Part shown: positions 30,785 to 41,199 of the stretch, piece after piece
How positions within the stretch are numbered: position 1 is the stretch's first letter
How the letters are laid out: the number at the start of each line of letters is the position of its first letter
Origin: Watersipora subatra
Taxonomy: Eukaryota; Bryozoa; Gymnolaemata; Cheilostomatida; Watersiporidae
Length of the DNA: 64,000 nucleotides
Direction of reading: 5' to 3'
Assembly (NCBI RefSeq): GCF_963576615.1
Contig: NC_088718.1
Location: 29,618,377 to 29,682,376 of the forward strand
Notes under the pieces: model-generated
What the model was told of the DNA's origin: nothing
What the model saw: only the letters and a program-made list of their open reading frames with translations
The model's database searches: none
Position numbers and translations under genes: made by a program

Positions 30785-33700
30785 CTGCAAAACATGGTAG
30801 TGAATATTTTTATGTCTGTCCATTAATACAATAAAATGGTTCAAAAAGAGACAGTCAAATTACCTTTATTCAAGAATATGTCATGGCTTGGGAAAACTCA
30901 TTAATACACTAAAAAAATACAATATAAAAGAGTCAATATCAATTTTTTTTCAGCATTTGAAAAAACCTAATTATCACATATATGTCCTCACTTGAGAAAA
31001 TTTATTGTTACACTAAAGATAAAATACAGAAATGCATAGAATATCAGCAAGCACCATTCTTATGATGTTTATCTCTTTATAGTTTCTAAAACTGTTTAGT
31101 TTTAGTCAATGTTTTGCAAAAAAGTTGCGATTACATAAATTTTCAAAGAGCTTCATTCAATTTCATATGAACAAATATTTTCAAACTATACTGAATCTTT
31201 GAATGTCATTCACAGAGCTTTGGTAATTTGAATTATTCAACTCACGTAACTGTGACTTACTAGAAAGTGAATTGTTATTCAATCATAACAATACAAATCA
31301 GAAGTATGAAGTGTTCATAATATCTTTAAAGCATTAAAAAATGTTTTTTCAATTTGATTATTTATGCAGTCTTTTACTGCCTTTTCCTACTCTGACTCTG
31401 TATATTCAATTCCAAAGTCAACTGAAGATTGAACGCAATCGATCGAGTTTGAAGTTGTCATGATGCTTTTTGTGTTTAGACTGATGTCGACATAGATTTA
31501 GTATTTTGAGTATAACTATTGCAGAACATATATTGAAACAAAATTTTAATTTTCTATATAGATTAGATTATACAATCAATACTTTTTTTAGAAAATAATA
31601 AATAAATAGCTTATAAATGACAATAATTGGAATGGATAAAATTCAAAGGCAAGATAACTGACGTTAGTAGCCTAGCAACGATCAAATTATGGAAGTACAT
31701 GTATACTCAGATAGTTGCAAATGAAATAAATCCCAGTCGTATGCTGGGTTAACCACTACACTGCATTCAAAAAACTGTTGCTCATTCTATATCAAGTATA
31801 GCAATTTAGCCTCAAGTTATGTGACTTCCTCTAGTTTATAACGTTTATTCCAAAGTGGCTGCAGTCAATGTATCCACTCGGTGCTTATTAACAAGTCAGG
31901 AGTTCTGCTTGTTTCTGAGGCTATGGTATGGAGATTTGAAAACAACCAGAGATTCACTCTAAACATGTTGCTGGCACCAACAGTATTGATAGAAAACTTT
32001 GAATAAAACAGTTTTGGAAATATTGCTGTGGACAAGCGCTTAGAGATAAACTTACACAAAATTTTAATAGATTTTATCAGGAAGTATCGGTATTTCTTTA
32101 TTATTTGCAATCGTTTTTTATGGCTGGGGTGATCTGACTGTTCGGGTGTTTGAAAATAAAAATCAACAAAACCTGATTGCGGTTCAAACACACAAAAGAA
32201 AAGTATATGAAAAATGGTGACATCACTAGTTGTTATCGTTGTGATAGTTGGTATCAGCTATTGTATTCAAGTTGCAGCATTAGGCATCTCTATTCTGCAG
32301 GCCCTTTCCAACTAAAATGTCCTAATTGCACTTGTGCTTGATCTGGAGGTTTTAACTGAGATCAAATTTTATCAATTTTAATTTAATCGCAGAACACCCT
32401 GGCAATCAAATTACCTCAAGCATCAAAAACAATCGCAAATGATATAAAAGTACTGATTTTTTCAGATAAAATTAGCTATAATACCAATTAAGAATCGTCT
32501 TCTTTTGTGCTTTTACATTTGGACAAGGTAAAACAACTCTTTTTTACTAAATTGCGTTTCACTGCATTGCATCTAACTTAGTTAAAGAACTTGCACAAAA
32601 AGTTTAGGAAAAGGTTGACAGCGGTTTGTAATTAAATTCATTTGTCAGTCATTGTTCAAATTTCTTTTTATGTTTTCTAGTTGGAGGTTGGAAGTAGAAT
32701 CCCTAACCTTTGTCAAAGCATAGGCATATGTTTAGTTGGTAATCATCCAATTAAAATACCTCTCACCGCTTGCAGCCTTTATATATTATTGTTAATATAT
32801 TTTGCTAAAGCTCAATCCAGCTTCTGTCAGCAGATGGTTCATTCGTTCACTATGGAATACCTTGGTCGTTTTTTGAATTAGTTCAAGCCTACATCCCTTT
32901 ATTTCAGTTTTTGTTTACATACATGGTATTTCTGCTTATTTATTTGGTATTTTTGCTTATGTAAGTCGTACATGGTATTTTATGGTATCTTTGCTGTAAG
33001 CGCTAGAGTTTCTATAACAGAGGCTTACCTAAGACTTAGGTATCAGCAGAAAAAATCCTGTACAAAAATCAATCTATTTGACGAACAATAGTCATGCATA
33101 TTATATTTTATAATTTAGTGAAACCAGCTGAAAAAGAAAAACGCTATCATCTTCGCAGACTCCCCTTCTCTAATATGAAAATATAGTTATCAGAAATATC
33201 TACCAATGTTGAAGAATTTTCCTTGCAAAAATACTTTAGGTCCGTGTTTACAATTTTTTTGTGTCGATCCTAAACCAAACATGAAACTTTGGAAAATGCA
33301 ATATTATGCACTTTAGCAAAATGATAACCCGATATCCTGAATTTATTGTGACATAAGTTTGAGTAGATCTGCTAGCTTTATGATTGGTGATCAATGTTTT
33401 GGGATAGGTACCAAGGCTAGCCATTATGAATACTTTTTTTGGAGAACAAGCATAAAATGGTGCTAGACCACTAAAATCCTCGCTCCATTCATCAGCCAAT
33501 CACTATGAACTATGAGGCTGTCACACGAGATTATTTCAAAAGGTTTTAAAAATACATTTAGTTCATTTAACAAAAACTTGTTTATATATAAAATACTAAA
33601 GTTTTGTTTCCAAATAGTTTGTTTCCAAAATGTTTCCAAATTGTTTTCAAACTGAAAAAACAATCAAAAATCTTTAAAAAAAAGTAGTTTTAAAAAATAT

Positions 33701-36700
33701 ACTTTATAAAATTCCACTAACAAAATTTTACGTTTGCATTAAAATTGTGCACTTTTTTAACTTTTATAAAGACATGATGCATAAAATTTTTGAATAAACT
33801 CTCAAGCTCTTATTTCTATGACAAACTCTCCGATATCAAGGATACCTACCAATGACCTCTTCTGGGTAGCAGTATTGACAGAATGCTATACACAACTCTC
33901 TGACTGGCTGGAAGTCTTTCTTTGTCTTAGCAGTGATATGTTCATTATATCTACGCAGCATTTCGACTCTTCCTTCTGGTGTTTTTATCAGCATCTGGTA
34001 AATTGAATTGAACAGTTAGCAATTAACAACTATATTTTTGCAAGCATTCCTAATTATTTTCTATGCAAATTGTCAAGCAATGCAGTGAACATGGTTTTTC
34101 ATAGTAATTAAAACAATTTATTATCTATTTTTGACAGCTTTTTAATAGGCTGCCTATAAAACAATGTGATTGAAAGTTCAGTATCTAAAGAGACTGGTAG
34201 CAGGCAACAAGGCAAGCAGGTTGAACTTAAACAACTCAATACACTCTCAAGTCATGACTGAACCTCAAACTTGATTGGCTAATTTTATGTTAGACTTTAG
34301 TAAATCACAAGTTTGATTGGGCAATTTAATCCAAGTAAATACAATAATCACTATATTTTATCTCTTCTAACATGTACTTGTTGCTGATTTACCAAAAATG
34401 AAGTCTTAAAAATATAATTGCAAATACCATCAGAAATTCTACAATTTTGAATAATCACGCTTTACGGCATGTTCGGTTAAAAAATTGTTTCCTTTCTCTG
34501 TAATTGTTAATTTAAAGAAATTTTCTGTTAGGTCGAATATGATTGCTCTGCCTGCTTCTGTCTAGTTGTTATGTTACTATCACACTAACAGTTGCTATTT
34601 ATGAACACTATAATTCAGATACAATAAACTGCAGTTTATGGGTATACATTTTGAGATGCTATCCTAGACTCCTCAATCATCTGGAGCACACAACTCCTGT
34701 TGTTAACTAACAAGTTTAAACGTGCTACTAACAGGCTGGTCATCTTATTGTAGCTAGTAGTATTTAGCTTTGTCTCATGTGAAGCAAGGAAGGTACATGT
34801 GTATGTAGTAAACAAATAACACGACGGTAATAACAGAAAAACGGAAAAAAATTCATTGTTTCCCATGAAGCTTCACAAATACCTTTTTTTCAGAATACGT
34901 AAGAAATAACTTTTTATAATAACATTACCAACATTTAATTGAAGGATCTTGAAAGATATCTCTGTTTAATAGGTGAATGTTGTCATCGTACAAAGATTAT
35001 TCCTTCTACTTTTAGTTCAAATTTGGTAAGCCATAAATCACAACAAAATATTGGTAAATTCTGAACTTGTAACCTGCACCAAAAGGCCTCATTCCGTCTG
35101 TACTATACTACAAAGCTGCCATTGTCTGAATGTATAAACAGGGGTTGGCGGTTGGTTCAAGAACAATTAATGAAGTTAAAATAGGCATTGCAAATACCTA
35201 TCATTAAAGATATGCCTAAAAAACCTCAAAGGTTGACTCATCTTGTATACAGTGATATATATATACAGTAGTTATTCTAGCAAATTTTTGTTATATGTAT
35301 TTATCCTAAAACTTAGCACTTTCAGTATCTGCATCTTATATATGCACGTCTGCTTCAACATAGTTAACTAAAAATAGCATGTTTGTGCGCATCGGTAAAC
35401 CTGCTCTATGGGGTGTCTAACAATATGCGGCAGGACATCCTCATTGGTGCATATGTACTTAATATTAGTCTGTTGTAAACAACCGAATTTGAATTAATTC
35501 TGTCCAACTCAATCTTAGTCTCCAGCTTAATATATTTCTAACTAAAATGTGGTAATAAGATGAAAAAATAAAAATGATTCTAAAATATAGATATAAAGTA
35601 GTTCTTGTAGACAGCTTAGATGATACATTGCTGGAAGACCAAACTAATATATGCTGTTCAACCATGCTCAACAGTGCAAATAGTTACTACCATTTATTTA
35701 GCTCAGAAATAAAAAATCGTTAGTAGGCGCACTACACCTTCCCTTCTCTCCCCAACTATCCTTTGAACTCTCCCCTTCAAGAGCTCGATAGGCTACATAA
35801 TGTCAAAGAGTACAAAACGTTCATTCTTAACCAACGGAATGGTATCATACGTTTTGATGTGAGGATCATTACATTGAAGACCCACTCTGTCGTTCTATGA
35901 GCCAGGCTATAAGTCAGTATACTGAGGTGTAGGAGGAAGACTACTAAACAATGTGCCATCATGAAAGAATAATTTGACAGGTTGGAGGGGAAAAGTTTAC
36001 ACTAAGAGGAGTACTGCATTAATGACACAGTTAATATTGAATTTAGCTCATAAAAAATTGATTTCTAAAGTAAAAAATTATTCTGCTGTTCAAATTCTAA
36101 TAGCACATCTGTGTTTTCAAAATTCTTAATAGCTACTCATTACAAGAATGTGCATATATTCATCTCTCCATTTTTTTACTATTTTTATATCTTTACTATA
36201 ATAAGAGCCAGTCTGTCTGTACTTTGAAGCCTTGCTAAGAGCCAGAAGAAAGAAGACTGTCTCACACAAAAATGGAACTTCAATATATTGACAATGTAAG
36301 CACAACCTGGAAATAATGAAAATGGAAATTTAAAACCTAATTTGTGCTAATCTGGATATTAAATCTAATCTTTTAAAACTTCTGAAGTATCTTTGTATTC
36401 ATATCTTTTCAATTATTAAAAATAAAATGTGTAAAAACAAAGTGAGTTTAATTTTTGTTCCTTATGCATTCATTCAGAATTTTCCGAAAAATAAGTTTTG
36501 CTTAGTTTTTGCTTAGAGAAGCATGCAAAGGTTCTAGCCATCATTTGTTTGTTTTCTCATGATTGATCTTGAAGCATTACAACAAAATCTGTTCAGCTTA
36601 CATCAACAATAAAAACAGAATGTTACATAATCACTTTTGACCAACCTTGTACTCTTCCAACCTCTTGTTGTTGTTCTCTGTGAAGGTTGGGAAGCAGCAG

Positions 36701-36750
36701 ACGCTAGTACCAAGTAACCACGTAACGAGAAGACAAATCCTTCTTGGCAT
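30594..36750 (-). CDS. Small secreted cysteine-rich protein, three coding exons, family not recognised
   Basis: Minus-strand exons 36750-36646, 33994-33850 and 30784-30594 join in phase (0, then 1) to a 146-residue protein ending at TAG 30594-30596. Residues 1-19 (MPRRICLLVTWLLGTSVCC) form a signal peptide. The mature part has eight cysteines: C70-x3-C74-x2-C77, C116-x3-C120, C136-x2-C139 and the last residue C146, an even number suited to four disulfides. Possible N-glycosylation sites are N96-H-S and N113-V-T. Residues 36-62 are basic and helix-prone. Introns are 2651 and 3065 bp, GT-AG, the first donor being weak (gttggt). No known family comes to mind; a secreted signalling, defence or toxin-like protein are all possible and not distinguishable. 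The gene model is inferred, but three exons agreeing in phase, with signal peptide and terminal stop, is strong support. Confidence 0.75.
30785..33849. other. Intron 2 of the secreted-protein gene
   Basis: Holds the family B copy at 32.06-32.48 kb. The rest is AT-rich and unassigned. Confidence 0.5.
32060..32476 (+). mobile_element. Family B long-TIR repeat, copy 2
   Basis: Left arm agattttatcaggaagtatc, then atttgcaatcgttttttatg, then ggtgatctgactgttcggg; right arm is the inverse: ggcaatcaaattacctcaag, catcaaaaacaatcgcaaat, ttcagataaaat. Arms of about 110 bases are separated by a unique middle. The best-preserved arms of the five copies. Confidence 0.8.
33850..33994 (-). CDS. Secreted Cys-rich protein, exon 2
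   Basis: Encodes residues 36-83 plus one base. MLIKTPEGRVEMLRRYNEHI then LCIAFCQYCYPEEVI with C70, C74 and C77. Acceptor tttaccag, donor gtaggt, both good. No stop in this frame; the other two frames on this strand close. Confidence 0.75.
33995..36645. other. Intron 1 of the secreted-protein gene
   Basis: AT-rich; apart from the possible alternative first exon (35873-35962) nothing is recognised. cttgattggctaatttt and gtttgattgggcaattt near 34,270-34,330 are a short imperfect duplication. Confidence 0.45.
35873..35962 (-). CDS. Possible alternative first exon with signal peptide
   Basis: Inside intron 1 of the secreted-protein gene, on the same strand, is ATG 35962 followed by MMAHCLVVFLLHLSILTYSL, a good signal-peptide-like run. 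A GT at 35872-35871 (TTCAAT before gtaatg) ends the segment in phase 0, the phase needed to join exon 2. It could give a second form with a different N-terminus. The frame match alone has a one-in-three chance, so this is speculative. Confidence 0.2.
36646..36750 (-). CDS. Secreted Cys-rich protein, exon 1 (signal peptide)
   Basis: Encodes residues 1-35: signal peptide, then FPTFTENNNKRLEEYK, hydrophilic. The ATG context is caagATGcc. The donor is AAG before gttggt, phase 0. Confidence 0.7.
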
Positions 36751-36950
36751 CTTGTTGTGAGTTATTGTTCGCCACAACGTTGAGAGTATCTCATTAAATT
36801 GTTTTCACAGTATTAAACACTTTGTTTTTTATTTCTTTTTATGCAAACAAAAACACTAAGCCTGAAGCGAAGGCAAGAGATCATATACACAGCGGTTGTC
36901 AACTTGGCTCATTGGTAGCTCAAACAGATGATGAGAACCTTGGCAGCCCA

Positions 36951-36959
36951 TATTTATAG
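36951..36959 (-). promoter_or_regulatory. Possible TATA box of the minus-strand gene
   Basis: Reads ctataaata on the minus strand, about 200 bases upstream of the ATG at 36750. The stretch between is less AT-rich than usual here. Would imply a 5' leader of about 170 bases. Confidence 0.35.
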
Positions 36960-37019
36960 TTGACACTGACATGATTCACAGTAGAGCAAGGAGTGTAGAC
37001 AGCATCCTTTATTACAAGA

Positions 37020-38030
37020 GAATAAAAATTTTAATTTAATTATCCTGGTTTTGTTTAATTTACGCAATCCATTTGGTTTAAAAATAGCTATGGTTCCTGT
37101 TAGAGATAACTTGTTTCTTGGGATGGCTCTTTCACCACTTAATCAGCAAGGCAGGTAATTATTGCTATAGCTTATGCCATACCCTAAGGATGTCATTACA
37201 AAAAAAGGAGTAGGCATATGTGTATGTGTACGTGCCTGTCACACAAAGCAATCACGTTAGAGAATGGCATTAATCAGGACAAGCATTTTGCATTTCATTG
37301 GTTCATAATTTGAAGTCAAGTTTGTACTGACTGTCACTAAGCAATATAAAGTTGCAATCACTGGGTTTCCATGCTTAAAATGGGTGCGGAGTTTACCTTT
37401 GCCGACGAATTTGCCAATTATGAGTTGCGCTTTATCGGTTTATCCAAGACTAGCGAAGTACTCCTCAAACCGAACTTGTTAAAATAGACTCGTTTTCAGG
37501 TCATGGCCACTTTTTAATTCACGCCTCAAAAGTTTGTCGCCCTAACTCAACCAGGATACCTGATCAGAACTTGTTTTTTTAATAATATTGATATCTCTCT
37601 CTGTTCAAAACATTTATAGAATTTATTACTTGCTCTAAAGTTATTCCTTCAAAAGTCGCATGAACAACAATCACCTTTTGTAAAAAAACTTTTTTATGCT
37701 AGAAGAATTAAGCCTAGGAAGATGTTGGCACCAGTGCAGTAGGAATCTGTACAATCGGTAGGTTCAATTATTTAATGAATAAGGTAATAAAGTTTTTAAA
37801 AAGGTAGTTATCTCAGCACTGCTGTATGAGCAACCTGTCATTGGCAGCAGAATGTTAGAATTTATGTAGTGGGATGAAATGCGCTGAGTTTTTTGCTTCC
37901 ACTAGAGAGAGCTCAACTGGGTATTATTGATTCAAATCCATCTGCACTGAGCATTTCTGTGACATCAGCACCATATGGGGATGTGTCCATGTACTATCAC
38001 TGTATGACATATTAGTATAAGCATTTTATT
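37020..38030. other. Intergenic stretch upstream of the minus-strand gene
   Basis: No coding signal. 37,370-37,560 is less AT-rich (cactgggtttccatgc start) and may be a small element, but I found no matching end. Confidence 0.35.
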
Positions 38031-38033
38031 TAA

Positions 38034-38910
38034 AGGTTGACTTGCAACAAAATTCACATTACAGTTATTTGGTATCAAAAGATTCACCATGTCTTACTCT
38101 GTGGTGTTGTAAGTGCCAAATATGTGAAAATGTGATTACAAGCTCTTAAAAGCTCAAAAACCAAAAGCCGCCATAGATTGGAATCTCTTTATTTCGATGA
38201 CGTAGACACGAAATTTGGTTATAGTCTTGTCACGCATGTTCTCACGTGAATTGAAAGGCCAATACAAAGCTCAATATAAAACTTATCGTAGTACTAGTTT
38301 ATGACAAACACTTCGGGTTTTACCAGAAGACCCCGTATCAAATATAGATGCTCGCTACCTTACAGTTTTGTTTTGGCATTATTCAATCGTCAAGTCGTAA
38401 TCTGGTTATGTGACCCAATACTTCGCAAATAAGTTCTGCAGCACTTTTCGATTCGCACAGGTGACCAACAGGCTCGTCATGATTATCAGACAATGATATG
38501 TACTCATTCGAGCTAAGATTAAAAAGTTTAACGATTTTTTACGGTAAGTTATACGATATCAGTGCTAAAAGTGACAGCATTACAATGACGATAAAACAGA
38601 CGCGTAAGAACAATAGACATAGTTTTATTGAATGCGTGAAGTATATTTGTGAAAATATTTCGACGAATAAGGTTGCAAGAAAGTGTAAACAGAAACCATC
38701 TTTCACAACTACATCACATTTGAGCCGTTTTGGAAAGGGAACCCAAACTACGACGGTCTCGTGTGGCTGCAATTTTCTGTTCGTTTTTTAGCTTTTAAGA
38801 GCTTGTAATCACGTTTCCACATATTTTGCACCTACAACACAACAGAGTAAGACCTGGTGAATATCTTCATATCAAATAACGGTAATGTGAATTTTGATGC
38901 AAGTCAATCT
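38034..38910. mobile_element. 877-bp element with ~130-bp TIRs and TTAA target duplication
   Basis: Left arm aggttgacttgcaacaaaat ... tgattacaagctcttaaaagc (38034-38165); right arm is its inverse, gcttttaagagcttgtaatc ... gcaagtcaatct (38790-38910). Both ends abut TTAA (38030-38033, 38911-38914). TTAA duplication is typical of piggyBac and Kolobok elements. The open frame 38498-38791 in the middle (MYSFELRLKSLTIFYGKLYD start) is not a recognisable transposase, so the copy is non-autonomous. Confidence 0.85.
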
Positions 38911-39019
38911 TTAATAAAAGAATTTGTTCGAAACATCTCAGGTGCCATGAAGATAACCTCAGCTCATAACCTGTCTGTCTACAATTTGAGGCTGAGGAGT
39001 AATTTACCATTTTTGAGTA

Positions 39020-39135
39020 TATAATAATTATGTAATATAATATGTATTAATATTATATATTAATATTATATATTATAATTATGTATAATAATTATATAAT
39101 ATTATATATCATATAAAAATATATAATATGTAATA
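39020..39135. repeat. AT microsatellite with hairpin symmetry
   Basis: Pure A/T words tattaatattatatattaat and the like. Confidence 0.7.
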
Positions 39136-39285
39136 GATAAACCAGTACATATGACAACTTACTTGTTTTGAAGCTAAAATGTGTTTATCATGACTCATAT
39201 AATTTAATTTTGTAATTATAAATTTCTACAAACTTTTCAAATCATCATTTAGCAGCTGCCAACCTATAAAAGGGTTTTGAATTAC

Positions 39286-39565
39286 TGTAAACTTCTATTT
39301 GAATGCCATGTCGCTATATTTTCCACACTTTTTTATGGTGAAGTTTTGTTAAAGGTGAAATTTAGATAAAGGTGGCATTTTGTATTTCAAATAACTCGTC
39401 AGAATTTTGAGAAGCTAAAGTTAACTCTTTTACTGGCGAAGCAAACGTGATTCATATTTTGCACTCTTCTTTGATTGGAGCAACATTAACCCTTTTAAAT
39501 GCAAAATATCTGCTATAGCTTGCTTCCAAATTCACCAAACAATAACGCAAAAATGAAATAGTGGC
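39286..39565 (+). mobile_element. Family A repeat, copy 3 (left end)
   Basis: Starts ctgtaaacttctatttgaatg directly after TA, then aaaggtggcattttgtattt, caaataactcgtcagaattt and actcttctttgattggag, matching copies 1 and 4 in order. Truncated after about 280 bases. Confidence 0.7.
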
Positions 39566-39649
39566 AGTATATTTATCACTCATAAAAATATGCCAAATTA
39601 TTGACATCACTTTGTCACTTATTGATGTCACTTTGGGAAGTCTGAGAAA

Positions 39650-40015
39650 TTCACATACACCAAGATCCTATGTAATGCTACACTTATACCAAGGTCTTAT
39701 GTAATGCCATAGACCAAGGTCCTATGTAATGCCATAAAACAATATCTTATGTAATATCATAGACCTAGGTTTTATGTAATACCATAGACCAAGGTCTTTT
39801 GTAATACCATAGGCCAAGGTTTTATGTAATGCCATAGATCAAGGTATTATGTAATGCCATAGGCCAAGCTCTTATGTAATAACATAGACCAAAATCTTAT
39901 GTAATGTTATAGAGTATAGACCAAGGTCTTATGTAATACCATAGACCAAGATCAAATGTAATATCATAGAACAAGGTCTTATGTAGTGCCATGGACCGAA
40001 GTCTTTTGTATTGGA
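39650..40015 (+). repeat. ~25-bp minisatellite, about 14 copies
   Basis: Unit accaaggtcttatgtaatgcc then atag, with many substitutions (tatcat, taccat, ggcc). Older than the 47-bp array at 28 kb. Confidence 0.85.
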
Positions 40016-40159
40016 AACAGATTTGTGTAATTTTAAACAATTTATTGTTTATTGGTTGCATCATGGCATTTGTTCTAGGTTTACATCTGATGATATCAGT
40101 AGAGTAACAAAAGCTGTTTATGCATGACTCTTGTGCCTAGTACTCTGACATAATCTGTA

Positions 40160-40250
40160 CTTGTACTTGTACATAGTACTCTGACAAAGTCTGTACTTGT
40201 ACATGTACAAGTACAGATTATGTCAGAGCACTATGTACAAGTACTGACTA
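40160..40250. repeat. Large near-perfect palindrome built of gtacttgtac words
   Basis: Centre at 40203/40204. The inner arms (40179-40203 and 40204-40228) pair almost throughout: ctctgacaaagtctgtactt against aagtacagattatgtcagag. The symmetry continues outward with gtacttgtacatag against ctatgtacaagtac. Flanked by more actctgaca(t/a)agtctgta copies. Confidence 0.8.
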
Positions 40251-40617
40251 TGTACTCTGACATAGTCTGTAAATAAACCTGTAAGTTTATCTACCTACCT
40301 GTAAGTGTATCTACCTATTTAGGGTCATACTTTAATCAATTGCTTGTAGCCATATCTGTAGTCTCTTCCTTTTTCTACTTGAATGATCAATCTGTTCGAA
40401 GCATTTAACTGATTTAACCAAACTCTACAAAATGTTAAAAGTTTTAAATCTTTGTTCATAAAAAGCGTGACATAGACATAGTAATAAAAACATCTAAACC
40501 CTTGCATGGTTTTATGAATATAAAACATGTATGAGGGCATCGCTGGTTTGGCAGCACTCGTGTTTATTTTTCTTTTTATGTATTTGTAAGATTAGTCATT
40601 AAAGATGGTCTTACGCA

Positions 40618-41031
40618 AGATTTTAGTAGAATTTACTCTAAGTATCAGTATTTTTCTATCATTTATGATTGTTGTTAATGTTTGAGATGATCTAACTACC
40701 GGGATGTTTCAAGATTAAAAATGACAACACTTGATCACGGTTAAAATACTCAGGTCAAGAGTCAAGAAAAAGTACGATTATGACATCTATAGTTGCAAAG
40801 AGACTCCCTGAAAAAAGGAGCCGATTTCTGCAACTTGAACACAATAGCCAATATCTACTACCACCGTGATAACAACTAGTGACATCACTCCGCTCGCATT
40901 CTTCTTTTGAGTGTTTGAAGTTTTGTTGATTTAGATCTGTAAACATCTTGACACTCAAATCACTTCAAATGTCAAAAACAATTGGAAATGATAAAAAATT
41001 GAGATTTTTTATGATAAATTCCACTAAATGT
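40618..41031 (+). mobile_element. Family B long-TIR repeat, copy 3
   Basis: Same order: tttagtagaatttactctaa, gtatcagtatttttctatca, gatgatctaactaccgggat on the left; gacactcaaatcacttcaaa, tgtcaaaaacaattggaaat and ttatgataaattccactaaa on the right. Confidence 0.75.
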
Positions 41032-41144
41032 TCATGTAAGTTCATTTTTAAGTAGCAAGACAATGATGGCTTCAGCAACTGCTAGAACAGTTTTTAACCA
41101 GTGGTTTAACTAATCACGTACTGCTAAATTCTATCCTATTTCAG

Positions 41145-41192
41145 AGGTGGCAGCATACCCTTGCCCTGAGAGCATTGGCAGCAGCAGAACAG
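41145..41192 (+). CDS. Orphan exon-like 48-bp segment
   Basis: Bounded by a good acceptor (cctatttcag) and donor (cag before gtcagt) and open in one frame as RWQHTLALRALAAAEQ. No partner exon could be found on the plus strand nearby, so this is either a small exon of a gene with distant exons or chance. Confidence 0.15.
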
Positions 41193-41199
41193 GTCAGTT

